Assembly (NCBI RefSeq): GCF_019226825.1
Contig: NZ_CP076643.1
Span: 2,728,001 to 2,792,000, forward strand
DNA length: 64,000 bases
Reading direction: 5' to 3'
From: Vibrio ostreae
Lineage (GTDB): Bacteria > Pseudomonadota > Gammaproteobacteria > Enterobacterales > Vibrionaceae
The first letter of the stretch is position 1, and each line of letters opens with the position of its first letter. Made by a program: the position numbers and the translations under genes. Positions 8,604-16,765 of the stretch are shown piece by piece. The notes under the pieces are model-generated. The model was not told the DNA's origin and searched no databases. It was given only the letters and a program-made list of their open reading frames with translations.

Positions 8604-10555
8604 GCAAACAAAGTATCATCACTGACAACGACAGAGATGCGGGAGTAGTCGAAGAAATTTGCGGCTACCTTACTGAAGTTCCTCCTCGCAGCTACTTTCT
8701 TTTCGCTGGAGCTGGTTCTGGGAAGACGAGAACTCTCGTAGAGGTCTTGCGGCGGATTACTGGAGTCGTAAAACACGAAAAAGGGGAGCTCCTTGCAAGA
8801 AACTTGCGTTTGTATGGGCGTTCAATTCGAGTGATCACATACACGAAAAACGCGGTTGGGGTCATTAACGGGCGCCTAGGGGAGAATGACCTCGTAAAGG
8901 TATCTACGATACACGCATTTTGCTGGGAGCTCATTAGTGGATTCAACGATGATATCAAGGCGGCTCTTATTGCAATCAAAGAAGCTCAGCTTGAAAAGGA
9001 AACCGAGGAAGCACTTGCAAAACCAAAGGGCATCACTCCTGCTAAACAACGGGATTTGGATGAGATAAGAGAAGATATCGAGGGATTTAGAAACACAGAC
9101 CTATTTATCTACCACCCGGATCGTATGACATATGGTCCAGGAGCGCTTGCCCACAATCATGTGCTTGACGTAACAGCATGGCTTTTAAAAAACCGACCAA
9201 CCTTAACGAGGATCCTAAAAGATCAACATCCAATTGTGCTGATTGATGAATCTCAGGACACAATGAAAGGTATGCTGGATGCCTTATTGACTATTGCAGA
9301 ACCGAGAGGAAGTGGTCTAACTATAGGACTTCTAGGAGATCACCGACAGCGAATATATATGGATGGGCATGCCGATCTTCCGAGTTTAGTTCCTGATAGC
9401 TGGGCGATGCCAGAGCTGAAAATGAATCATCGTAGCCAACGCAGAATTGTTGACCTAATTAATACAATTTGGGAAGCGAAGCTAGAAGGACGAACCCAAC
9501 CTGCTAATGGAATAAGGCAGCATTCAAGAACCGAGAAAGCTGGCGGTTTTGTACGAATTTATATAGGTGATACAAAGATATCTCCAGAAGATAAAGCTAT
9601 CGGTGAACGTTGGTGTGCAGATCAGATGTGTAGCGCAAGTGGCGTTGAGGCTTGGTCAAAAGGAGAATTTCAACTGCTCGCACTTGAGCATAAGCTTGTT
9701 GCTACGCGTGGATCTTTTCTTGATATATTTAATGCAATGGTTCTACTAGATCCAAATGCGGCAGCACCCAGTGGCAGTGGAGAGAATAAAGGTCCGGCTA
9801 TTGTGCAAGCCTTATTGAACGAAATTATCGATTTAGAGGGGTGTATCAATCCCAATGGGACAATTGATGAGTTTAAAGTCACTGAGGTTTTTAGGCGCTA
9901 TGACTGTCTTGATGGGATACCGGAAGATACAGTAGAGCGAGCAAAGCGTGTTGAAGAAATACTTAGAGCAATTGAAACTTTCGCCGCAGCTTGTGCAAGT
10001 CCTCTTGCGACCGTGGGAGAGGTGCTCGAACCAATCTTGAGTGCCAAATTGTTTAACGTTGATACTCGCTTAGCTGTTGGGTATGCAGACAAATCACCTC
10101 CACCTTCTGTGCCAGCGAGAGGTGAAGAAGAATCCAAACAAGATAGGTTGCGTCGCGGATTGTGTGCACTATTTTCAGCCCCTTGGAATCAATTAAAAAA
10201 ATACTGCAACTATCTATCTGGCAATTCAGTTTTAGCTACTCACCAAGTAGTAAAAGGTTCAGAATTTCCACATGTGATGGTTGTCATGGATGATAAGTTG
10301 GCTGGTGGCAACCTTTTTTGTTACGACAAGATTTTTGGTGGTGTTAATCTAAGCAAAAGCGACAGCGAAAACATAAATAAAGGCAAAGAAACAACCATTG
10401 ATCGAACACTACGTTTACTTTACGTAACATGCAGTAGAGCTGAAGAGTCTCTCGCTCTTGTGCTTTGGTCATCAGATCCAACAGCAGCCCTAGAAAGAGT
10501 AAAGAATAGTGGTTGGTTTATTGGCAAAGAAGTTGAGGCGATACCATCCCCGTAA
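8600..10555 (+). CDS. gajB: UvrD/Rep-type superfamily 1 helicase, Gabija GajB-like
   Basis: This 651-residue SF1A helicase has Walker A AGAGSGKTRT (36-45), motif Ia RVITYTKNA, Walker B VLIDESQD (near 215), motif III LLGDHRQRIY, motif IV MNHRSQRRI (near 276) and motif VI RLLYVTCSRAEE (near 604). It is co-translated with the preceding OLD nuclease (4-base ATGA overlap). In Gabija, GajB is thought to sense or process DNA ends and activate GajA, blocking phage replication. At 651 residues it is longer than the usual GajB (about 500). It may therefore belong to a distinct branch of OLD-helicase pairs. Confidence 0.82.
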   Translation: MSKQSIITDNDRDAGVVEEICGYLTEVPPRSYFLFAGAGSGKTRTLVEVLRRITGVVKHEKGELLARNLRLYGRSIRVITYTKNAVGVINGRLGENDLVKVSTIHAFCWELISGFNDDIKAALIAIKEAQLEKETEEALAKPKGITPAKQRDLDEIREDIEGFRNTDLFIYHPDRMTYGPGALAHNHVLDVTAWLLKNRPTLTRILKDQHPIVLIDESQDTMKGMLDALLTIAEPRGSGLTIGLLGDHRQRIYMDGHADLPSLVPDSWAMPELKMNHRSQRRIVDLINTIWEAKLEGRTQPANGIRQHSRTEKAGGFVRIYIGDTKISPEDKAIGERWCADQMCSASGVEAWSKGEFQLLALEHKLVATRGSFLDIFNAMVLLDPNAAAPSGSGENKGPAIVQALLNEIIDLEGCINPNGTIDEFKVTEVFRRYDCLDGIPEDTVERAKRVEEILRAIETFAAACASPLATVGEVLEPILSAKLFNVDTRLAVGYADKSPPPSVPARGEEESKQDRLRRGLCALFSAPWNQLKKYCNYLSGNSVLATHQVVKGSEFPHVMVVMDDKLAGGNLFCYDKIFGGVNLSKSDSENINKGKETTIDRTLRLLYVTCSRAEESLALVLWSSDPTAALERVKNSGWFIGKEVEAIPSP

Positions 10556-10566
10556 AAACATCATAT

Positions 10567-10604
10567 CGTTACATGTCACGATAGCATAGTCGTGACATGT
10601 AACG
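10567..10604. terminator. Long perfect inverted repeat between convergent genes (likely bidirectional terminator)
   Basis: The 15-base arms CGTTACATGTCACGA / TCGTGACATGTAACG are perfect and separated by an 8-base loop. It lies 11 bases after the helicase stop and 43 bases beyond the end of the convergent HTH gene. No clean T run follows on the plus strand. On the minus strand the downstream sequence is AT-rich. A hairpin terminator is the simplest reading. Confidence 0.5.
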
Positions 10605-10647
10605 CCCAATTCTACGAATTTTTACTTTCATAAAGTTAAAGCAATAT

Positions 10648-10992
10648 TTAGTATCTCCGGCCATACAATTTTCGGTTAGCAACTAGATGATCAGCAGCGG
10701 CTTTATCAATCTCATCAGAAGACGCCACACGATTACTCTGCAGCCAAGCCAAGATATCTGCTCGCCTGAAGAACACCCGATTGCCATTAGGTTTGAAAAA
10801 TGGGATCTTGCGTTCGTGAGTCAACCGGTACAAAGTGCTTTTCTTTAACCCTGTCAGCTCAGCACATTCCTCAACTGTCAGGATTTCCTTTGTTGTGTCA
10901 GGACGTTGCTCGTTTTTGATATGATCGGTAATCAGTTTTTTAAGCAATGACATATCCATCAGCATGCGCTGAAGCATCTCTTTTTCAGTCAT
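10648..10992 (-). CDS. Helix-turn-helix protein, excisionase/AlpA type (114 aa)
   Basis: This 114-residue protein has a central MerR-like/excisionase HTH: EILTVEECAELTGLKKSTLYRLTHERKIPFFKPNGNRVFFRRADILAWLQSN. The preceding N-terminal helical segment (MTEKEMLQRMLMDMSLLKKLITDHI) could mediate oligomerisation. Such proteins serve as recombination directionality factors (Xis) or regulators in mobile islands. It is the third gene of a minus-strand set with the DUF927 ATPase and a second small HTH protein. No other excisionase candidate is adjacent to int, so either HTH protein could be the island's Xis. Confidence 0.8.
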   Translation of the reverse strand: MTEKEMLQRMLMDMSLLKKLITDHIKNEQRPDTTKEILTVEECAELTGLKKSTLYRLTHERKIPFFKPNGNRVFFRRADILAWLQSNRVASSDEIDKAAADHLVANRKLYGRRY

Positions 10993-11051
10993 GTTGATAC
11001 TCCTTTACCTCAAAATCGAACAGGGAAATGTGGGAAAGTGGGAACACTGAG

Positions 11052-12731
11052 CTAGTCGTCATGTTCAACCCTCTCTAAATCTTCAAGATGGCGCCTAACT
11101 TGGTCAGGTTTGAGCGCAAAAAAACGTTGAAACTCACCATTAATCCGCGTCTTATAGGTTCCCCTAGAGCGCTCATTCGTTACCAAGCAATTGCGTTGTA
11201 ACAGCACCTCCACTTCCCTCATGTAATGGGTCGGCAGTCCGAGCCGCTTCAGGAAGTGCGATTTATAAATCAACCACAACTCACATCCCTCGTGCGAGCG
11301 TCGAAAACCAGCGACCCCATGACCTCTCGCTTGCTCAATATCACTGAGACTGCGCTCCCAGACTTTCATTGCTCGTTCCAGCGCTTTGAGAAGCCGGAAT
11401 TCCTCGGAATTTCTGGAGTGGCCTCGATTGTCCAGCCAAGCCTTCAAGGTTCGGTGGACGGCTGCCAAGGACTCTTCCTCGCTCCAAGGGAGAATAAAAT
11501 TCCTACTACCGAGACAAAGTGCCGCCCCGATGAGGGCAAACCGCCTGATGACTCGTTGCACCTGCGATGCCATCTGGTCGCTTATCCAAATACCGCTTAG
11601 GCGACCAATTTCGTGACTCAGGTAGCTATTCAGCTCGTCATGACGCTCGGTCAGTAACGAAATCCACTCGCGAATTACGGTGCCATGGTAGTGCTGACAA
11701 GACGATTTAAGCTCGTCCACAAATTGCTGAGAATGCTTGTGACCATGCAATTCGTCGAACGCACCGTAGGTCCCAAACACAGGGAGCTCCACCAGGCGTA
11801 TCTGCTGGCCAGCGCGTAACGGTTTACCGATCTGCTGAAGTAGCTCTGCAATCCAGACTTCTCCACTACTTAACACCAGCGTTCGCCAATGAGAAGTCAT
11901 GGCCAGCTCGCCGGAAACGTTGGCGCGTAGCTTCCCAGAGCCGTTCATGATCTGATAAATGGCTGTATCGATGTCTTCCGGGCGTGCCATTCCGATTTCG
12001 TCCAACGGCAACAACATGTCGTTATGCTCTGAAGAGACTGCCGCTAGTCCGTTACTGGTTGAAATCCAACTGCGGACATAGCGGTTGCTCCCATAGACGC
12101 TGGCCGCCAATTGCAACAAGGTCGTTTTCCCAGTCGACGATGCCCCAACCAGATGAATGGCGCCATTTTCCATACCAGAAGATGCGATTAGTGGGGCAGC
12201 CAGCGCCGTTCCAATACTGAATATTGCTAACGGGTTGCCTCGGCATAGCTGACCGACATAAGTCTGCCAATCGCTGAGACTTCCGGATTCCTCTAACGTT
12301 GTAGAACCAGATAGCTGACCTACGAAATGGTGCGGTTCGTCAGCTGAACCGATAGTCCAGTTACTGGTTGCAAACACTGAACCATGCCAGCCTGTTCGAT
12401 TAACCACTGTCGCCGGAGCAGCAAGAGCCATCTGCTCTATTAGATAATGTTGAAGCCTACTCCAACTTGACTGGCCAGGAGTTAAGGGATACCCAGTATC
12501 GACCAGCATATCCCTGATCTGACGTGCATTATCACTATTCAGGTCTCTGGCATACACAACTTCACGTAACCTAACCCCATCAAAATTTTGCCACTCTAGC
12601 AGCGCTCCATGCCCATGTCGTTTGTCAGTTAAACGAGTGCGAGCCAACACCTGAATCCAACCACCTATTCGCAGCCACCGATCAGAGGACAAGCAATAGA
12701 GCCCATCATCCTGCAACTTATATTGCATCAC
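11052..12731 (-). CDS. DUF927-family ATPase (putative replication helicase/primase-associated protein)
   Basis: This 559-residue protein has a P-loop, LVGASSTGKTTLLQLAASVYG (Walker A near residue 195), a Walker B-like MLLPLDEIGMA, and the sequence context of DUF927 proteins, which resemble superfamily 3 replicative helicases of plasmids, phages and integrated elements. The N-terminal part (RLREVVYARDL, IEQMALAAPATVVNRTGWHG) is typical of the family. It sits between two small HTH genes on the minus strand, an arrangement common in mobilizable islands and phage satellites. It probably supports replication or maintenance of the excised island. The exact activity is inferred. Confidence 0.75.
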   Translation of the reverse strand: MMQYKLQDDGLYCLSSDRWLRIGGWIQVLARTRLTDKRHGHGALLEWQNFDGVRLREVVYARDLNSDNARQIRDMLVDTGYPLTPGQSSWSRLQHYLIEQMALAAPATVVNRTGWHGSVFATSNWTIGSADEPHHFVGQLSGSTTLEESGSLSDWQTYVGQLCRGNPLAIFSIGTALAAPLIASSGMENGAIHLVGASSTGKTTLLQLAASVYGSNRYVRSWISTSNGLAAVSSEHNDMLLPLDEIGMARPEDIDTAIYQIMNGSGKLRANVSGELAMTSHWRTLVLSSGEVWIAELLQQIGKPLRAGQQIRLVELPVFGTYGAFDELHGHKHSQQFVDELKSSCQHYHGTVIREWISLLTERHDELNSYLSHEIGRLSGIWISDQMASQVQRVIRRFALIGAALCLGSRNFILPWSEEESLAAVHRTLKAWLDNRGHSRNSEEFRLLKALERAMKVWERSLSDIEQARGHGVAGFRRSHEGCELWLIYKSHFLKRLGLPTHYMREVEVLLQRNCLVTNERSRGTYKTRINGEFQRFFALKPDQVRRHLEDLERVEHDD

Positions 12732-12740
12732 TAACCCCCA

Positions 12741-12941
12741 TCACAAATCACTCAACCAAGCTGTGATGTCGCTGTACCGAAAGCGAACAGTACGACCATT
12801 GGGATTGGGTTTTATTGGAGGAGGAAAACGTCCATCGCGCACGTAACGGCGAAGTGTGGCTTGTGACGTTTGCAAAACGTCACACACTTCAGCATAAGTC
12901 AGTAACCGTTCTTCTTGTTTAGGTTGGTTATTACCCGTCAT
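12741..12941 (-). CDS. AlpA-family helix-turn-helix regulator (66 aa)
   Basis: This 66-residue protein is almost entirely one winged HTH: RLLTYAEVCDVLQTSQATLRRYVRDGRFPPPIKPNPNGRTVRFRYSDITAWL, the AlpA/excisionase-like fold. AlpA-type proteins activate or repress integrase and excision functions in prophages and islands. It has a good ribosome-binding site (CAGGAG) and ends 9 bases before the DUF927 gene, so the two are co-transcribed. It diverges from the MobI-like gene across a 530-base control region. Confidence 0.82.
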   Translation of the reverse strand: MTGNNQPKQEERLLTYAEVCDVLQTSQATLRRYVRDGRFPPPIKPNPNGRTVRFRYSDITAWLSDL

Positions 12942-13471
12942 GATGACTCCTGTTTATTATCTAACTTGCAGGAGCAATCATCTCGAAAAAGACAAACTAA
13001 GCAGACCGCTGGAACTGCCCTTTTTTGGAACTTCAATAATAAACTTCAAGATGCTGATATTTAATGACATTTATTCAACATGTAGATTAAAAACAGCCAC
13101 TGAAGAGCAAAAATCTAAGCCACTGATGAGTTGGCCGACATTACCGTATCAATTTGTGCGCCAGTGAATACTCAGAGAAAACTTTCACATGTGAAAGTTT
13201 AGAGACCTAGTGATTTACACCTCTTAACGCCATGTCCCCCATTAAAAATGAATCATTTAGCTCAGGTCTTTTGAAGACGATGTCGCTTGTATGGAATAAA
13301 CCAGTCTAGGTCCCCCATCAGATAATTATCTGGATAGGAATTGGCTAGGTCTCCTGGCTAGGGCGTCATACCAAAAAGACCTAAGTGCCCAAAAAGGGCA
13401 TGAAGACGGCGGATGAAAGAAGGCATGCAGCAATAGACTGACTATGTATTTACGACACAGAGGATAATTCT
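12942..13471. other. oriT: Island control region between the AlpA-type and mobI-like genes; oriT candidate
   Basis: This 530-base stretch has no gene. It holds a perfect 22-bp palindrome (13179-13200, centre CACATGTG), a 14-bp palindrome CAGATAATTATCTG (13319-13332), and five scattered copies of AGGTC/GACCT, mostly in the longer form TAGGTC/GACCTA (near 13204, 13264, 13308, 13347 and 13379). It also has a TGTGCGCCA like the arm sites (13155-13163) and an AcaCD-like box (13386-13400). In IncC plasmids and SXT-type elements oriT lies in the intergenic region just upstream of mobI, so this is the best oriT candidate. No experimental nic site can be read from the sequence. Confidence 0.45.
13386..13400 (+). 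promoter_or_regulatory. Putative AcaCD/SetCD activator box upstream of the mobI-like gene
   Basis: TGCCC-AAAAA-GGGCA is a perfect dyad, 72 bases before the mobI-like start codon. It resembles the GCCC(A-rich)GGGC operator of the FlhDC-like master activators AcaCD (IncC plasmids) and SetCD (SXT/R391). If functional, mobI would be switched on only when such a helper element enters the cell. The match to the consensus is from memory. Confidence 0.6.
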
Positions 13472-14065
13472 ATGACTGACACTTCTAATCCATTTACGAC
13501 TTTGGAAAAACAAATTGCTGCTTGGAATACTTTTGTCTCAAGCGATGACAAGAAGATAGATCACGACGAGGCAATGCTTTTCACCCATTCGTCATCACAA
13601 CAGTATTTACGTTACGTACACAAGTCTGTTGAGCTGGAACAACTGCGTTATTACTACATAGCACGCCGGATTTCAGATCTATTTTGGCAACATAACAAAG
13701 TTCATCGAGGTAAGGAAACACCCGGTTATCCGGGACACTACGGCTGCAGAGTACGACTACGAGATAGAAAGTTTGAAATGTACTGGTTCTACAATGAGTT
13801 CACTCGTAAAAAAGGAACTGATGGCTATAACGTCATCAGCCATTATTTGTCTCGTGGCGACCAGTATCGCTATCTACGATCAACCTTTTCCCTTGCTCAA
13901 GACTGGGAAAAACCTGTGATTGAGGTAGTTGAGGACGCTTTTGCCATCATCCGTAGAGCTAACGCTAATCTGATGAGAATGCGCCAGCTATGTAAGTGGA
14001 ATGACACTAACCTCTTCCAAATGGCAGGCAATATCGACGATATCAAGAATGAAAACCCTTTATAG
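13472..14065 (+). CDS. mobI: MobI-like conjugative mobilisation protein (197 aa)
   Basis: This 197-residue protein has the pattern I associate with MobI of IncC/SXT elements and their mobilizable islands. A helical N-terminal part is followed by YIARRISDLFWQHN, GYPGHYGCRVRLRDRKFEMYWFYNEF, YLSRGDQYRYLRSTFSLAQDWE and a helical end. MobI is an auxiliary factor that acts at oriT so the helper relaxosome can transfer the element. Context agrees: intergenic dyads and an AcaCD-like box lie directly upstream. The ribosome-binding site is AGAGGA. It stands alone and is followed by a relic and a terminator. The family call needs a profile search. Confidence 0.62.
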   Translation: MTDTSNPFTTLEKQIAAWNTFVSSDDKKIDHDEAMLFTHSSSQQYLRYVHKSVELEQLRYYYIARRISDLFWQHNKVHRGKETPGYPGHYGCRVRLRDRKFEMYWFYNEFTRKKGTDGYNVISHYLSRGDQYRYLRSTFSLAQDWEKPVIEVVEDAFAIIRRANANLMRMRQLCKWNDTNLFQMAGNIDDIKNENPL

Positions 14066-14257
14066 TCAATACATTAAAAAGGTGTGATACTGTTTGGTCT
14101 GAAGAGCTCGACTAGTCTCTTGATTGAATGGTTCATAATCAGCCCCAGATTTCAGATAATAACTGCACCACTTATGGTTAAACGGTTTACCTCGTTTAGA
14201 ACCAACCCTGTAGCCTACAGACAAAATTGCATCGAACTTGTAGTGGCCAAGTACCTT
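14066..14257 (-). pseudogene. Fragment of a RhuM-family gene
   Basis: On the minus strand an open stretch without a start reads HYKFDAILSVGYRVGSKRG followed by KPFNHKWCSYYLKSG and a stop at 14066-14068. The first block matches the conserved core of RhuM-family (virulence-associated, KilA-N-like) proteins, where H-Y-x-x-D-x-I-x-S-V-G-Y-R-V-x-S-x-R-G is typical. The flanks do not continue the family, and an in-frame stop precedes it. It is a decayed remnant abutting the mobI-like gene end to end. Confidence 0.5.
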
Positions 14258-14264
14258 CTAATCC

Positions 14265-14289
14265 AACTATCCGGAATTTCCGGATAGTT
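14265..14289. terminator. Hairpin terminator between mobI-like and ptuB genes
   Basis: A perfect 11-bp stem AACTATCCGGA / TCCGGATAGTT with a 3-base loop is followed on the plus side by GCGTTTT. It separates two convergent transcription units and can act on both. Confidence 0.65.
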
Positions 14290-14327
14290 GCGTTTTGTAC
14301 AAACTATCTCTTTTAACCAAAGGCCAT

Positions 14328-15197
14328 TCATTCAGTTAAAAACCGTATCAGTCCCTGATACATTGCATACTGCCAATGATTCACAAACTCACACTCATCT
14401 AAAACTGGCTCTAGTAAGTCTTCGATAATCTCTTCGACAGGGACATTTTTATTTAAATTTCGATTAATTTGCGCGAGTACAGTTTTCAAATGTTTCGCAG
14501 CTTGCGTAGCGTATCTAGTAGCTAAATCAAAATCCTTAAAATACTTTTCAACTCTCTTTTTATCAGTTTCAGACCATGTGACTGGCGGCACAACACAGTA
14601 TTCAAAAAAACCAGGATCATCGTCACCGGTCCCAGCTGAATAATTTGCGAAGATCCACTGCTCATTAAAGAAATGTGCAGCTTCAAAGTATGGGTGGATT
14701 ATTTGCTCTTCTTCTTTTATCGCGTAACCATGCCCTTTACTCTCCATATTGCAATCCCTGCATGCTGGAACAAGGTTAAAAGGCAAAACAGAAAATTGCG
14801 GAAAATGAGCTTTAGGTAGAAAGTGATCAACATTTTTGGGCGTCCCTATCCCACCACAAAATGGACAACTTTCTTTGGCTGAATTTTTAATTGCATCATA
14901 CACCTTCCTGGCAGGCTTATTTTTATCTGCAAAATACTGAGTGTAGAGCCTCTCAAGATCATTTTTTTTCAAAGGGCCAATAACATTAGGGTTTTGTGTT
15001 GTGCTTGTATCTATTGACGGTATAGAAAAGAGCTGGGATTTGGTTGCTGCTTGTTCATATTCGTCTTTAAATGGCAAGAAGTTTGCGCGCTCATTATAAA
15101 CTTGCTTTCTTAACTGAGCGTTGCCGGTTATACCCTCTGCACACAGTTCCAAAACATCATTGTAACTATAGTCTTCTGATAGTTTTATCTTAATCAT
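14328..15197 (-). CDS. ptuB: HNH endonuclease, Septu PtuB-like
   Basis: This 289-residue protein carries an HNH nuclease core. CPFCGGIGTPKNVDHFLPKAHFP supplies a zinc CxxC and the catalytic DH, and FNLVPACRDCN supplies the second CxxC and the Asn. This is the PtuB effector type, which cleaves DNA when released by the PtuA ATPase. I chose the ATG at 15197 because it overlaps the ptuA stop (ATGATTAA) and has AAGGGA upstream. An ATG at 15215 would add six residues. It is the last gene of a nine-gene minus-strand defence operon. Confidence 0.78.
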   Translation of the reverse strand: MIKIKLSEDYSYNDVLELCAEGITGNAQLRKQVYNERANFLPFKDEYEQAATKSQLFSIPSIDTSTTQNPNVIGPLKKNDLERLYTQYFADKNKPARKVYDAIKNSAKESCPFCGGIGTPKNVDHFLPKAHFPQFSVLPFNLVPACRDCNMESKGHGYAIKEEEQIIHPYFEAAHFFNEQWIFANYSAGTGDDDPGFFEYCVVPPVTWSETDKKRVEKYFKDFDLATRYATQAAKHLKTVLAQINRNLNKNVPVEEIIEDLLEPVLDECEFVNHWQYAMYQGLIRFLTE

Positions 15198-16764
15198 CAG
15201 AGCGTCCCTTATCACGATCTGAAATTAGCGCCTTTAAGATAGCCCGACCTTCATACCCAATTTGATTCCCATAACCCTGGAGAATTTCTTGGTATGAGGC
15301 GCCGTTGTCTACGGACTTCTTAAGCATGTTATGAAAACCTGATAGCTCAACCTCTAGGCTAAAAACTTCGCTGGTCAAGACACCTAGATTCTCAGCAAAG
15401 GTTTCAACTTTAGGCCGATCAACTATCGTATTGTCACCTTGACGATAAACCTTCCACACACACTTTCTCGGTATTTCTTGAAGTACAACAGGTGAGTGCG
15501 TCGCAATGATTGATACTCCATTCATTGCCAATAGCAACTCTGAAAGCGCACGAACAAAAGCCGCTAGCAACGGAGGGTGAAGATGACTTTCTGGCTCATC
15601 GATTAAAACTAAGGTTTTCTCCTGAACTGTTGCAACTAATCTAGTTATAGTTAGCAATACAATAGCGTGCCCAGAGCTTAGTCCGTCTAGGATTGGCTTG
15701 ATTTCACCAAGATAACTTTCTTTAAAATCATTTGAATCAATCTGCTTTTTCATTGTCTGTTTAGTTTTGAAAAAGCACTCCCTCAAATTCAGTAAATCAG
15801 CAGAAGAAAAATTCTCATCATAACCAAGATCTTCAATGGCATTGCACCACAATTTATCTTTGTCAGGATCGTTGAAACAAGTCGTTAGCGCTTTGCAACA
15901 ATCAGCCTGCAATGAGTCTATATCTCTATGATATCCTTTCGTGCGAACGTCCTTTAAACCAATGTAATAGTAACAAGTACCCTTTGCTGGGTCTGGTTGT
16001 TCATTTGGAGGTACAAATGGGTCAAATGCACTAAAAGAAACAGACACTAAGCTACTAAAATATTCGTCATCTATATCACTCTCGCGCCACCCAGATCGAT
16101 CTATAAATTTCCCCATAGAAGCGGAGGAATTGGTCACTGCGTTGATCATGTCATTGAGCAACGTTGTCTTACCAACGCCATTTCTCCCGATAATCGCATG
16201 GATATTAGTACTAGGCTTTGACTCGACGGCCACATCAAAATCGAGTGTAATACTACTAAACTTTTCAGAACCTTCTCTGACATAGGAAAACTCAAAATCG
16301 GTAAGCTCTTTGCCTCCGTTTAAGACTCTTTGATACTGTCCTTTAATCACCGATAGGCTTGTATCTCTTAACAGCGATACACTAAAGACATCCTCCTCTC
16401 TAATACTTTCAATAAGAGCTGGGGTACTGGCTAGATCGTTCAACTTCTTTAATATGTTACGCCCTTCATCACCAAGTGCTGAGATAGCTTTATAAAAGCC
16501 GATAGACTCTCCCAGTGAGAAATACTCGTCATCAAGCTCTGTAAATACATCGCCAAGCTTTTCATAGGTAGCTGTTTCAATTGTTTGGCCTTTAAAGCCA
16601 ATTTTGACGTCACCAATATCATGGCTAGTACCATGTTTGTCATACACAACCATGTGAAACTGCGTCACGAAGGAATAATCATTCCAATGATCAATACGCA
16701 GGAAAACAACGTTGCAGTGCGCCCCAGATATCCTGGTATCGCGCTTAATTACTCTAAATTCCAT
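15190..16764 (-). CDS. ptuA: AAA/ABC-type ATPase, Septu PtuA-like
   Basis: This 524-residue ATPase has Walker A GRNGVGKT (193-200), an ABC-like signature LSSGH, Walker B TLVLIDEPESHLHP, and an H-loop ATHSPVV. About 190 residues precede the ATPase core, an extension not shared with the simplest PtuA proteins. It is paired with an overlapping HNH-nuclease gene, as in the two-gene Septu antiphage system. Its start codon lies 1 base after the hsdR stop, so translation is coupled to the type I restriction operon. It could alternatively be a retron-type or other ATPase-HNH pair, but no reverse transcriptase is present. Confidence 0.75.
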   Translation of the reverse strand: MEFRVIKRDTRISGAHCNVVFLRIDHWNDYSFVTQFHMVVYDKHGTSHDIGDVKIGFKGQTIETATYEKLGDVFTELDDEYFSLGESIGFYKAISALGDEGRNILKKLNDLASTPALIESIREEDVFSVSLLRDTSLSVIKGQYQRVLNGGKELTDFEFSYVREGSEKFSSITLDFDVAVESKPSTNIHAIIGRNGVGKTTLLNDMINAVTNSSASMGKFIDRSGWRESDIDDEYFSSLVSVSFSAFDPFVPPNEQPDPAKGTCYYYIGLKDVRTKGYHRDIDSLQADCCKALTTCFNDPDKDKLWCNAIEDLGYDENFSSADLLNLRECFFKTKQTMKKQIDSNDFKESYLGEIKPILDGLSSGHAIVLLTITRLVATVQEKTLVLIDEPESHLHPPLLAAFVRALSELLLAMNGVSIIATHSPVVLQEIPRKCVWKVYRQGDNTIVDRPKVETFAENLGVLTSEVFSLEVELSGFHNMLKKSVDNGASYQEILQGYGNQIGYEGRAILKALISDRDKGRSDD

Positions 16765-16765
16765 T

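Noticed and set aside
11031..11043. 13-mer TGGGAAAGTGGGA shared (inverted) with 29168-29180
   Set aside because: One matching 13-mer is within chance for a window of this size, and neither copy sits in a comparable context.
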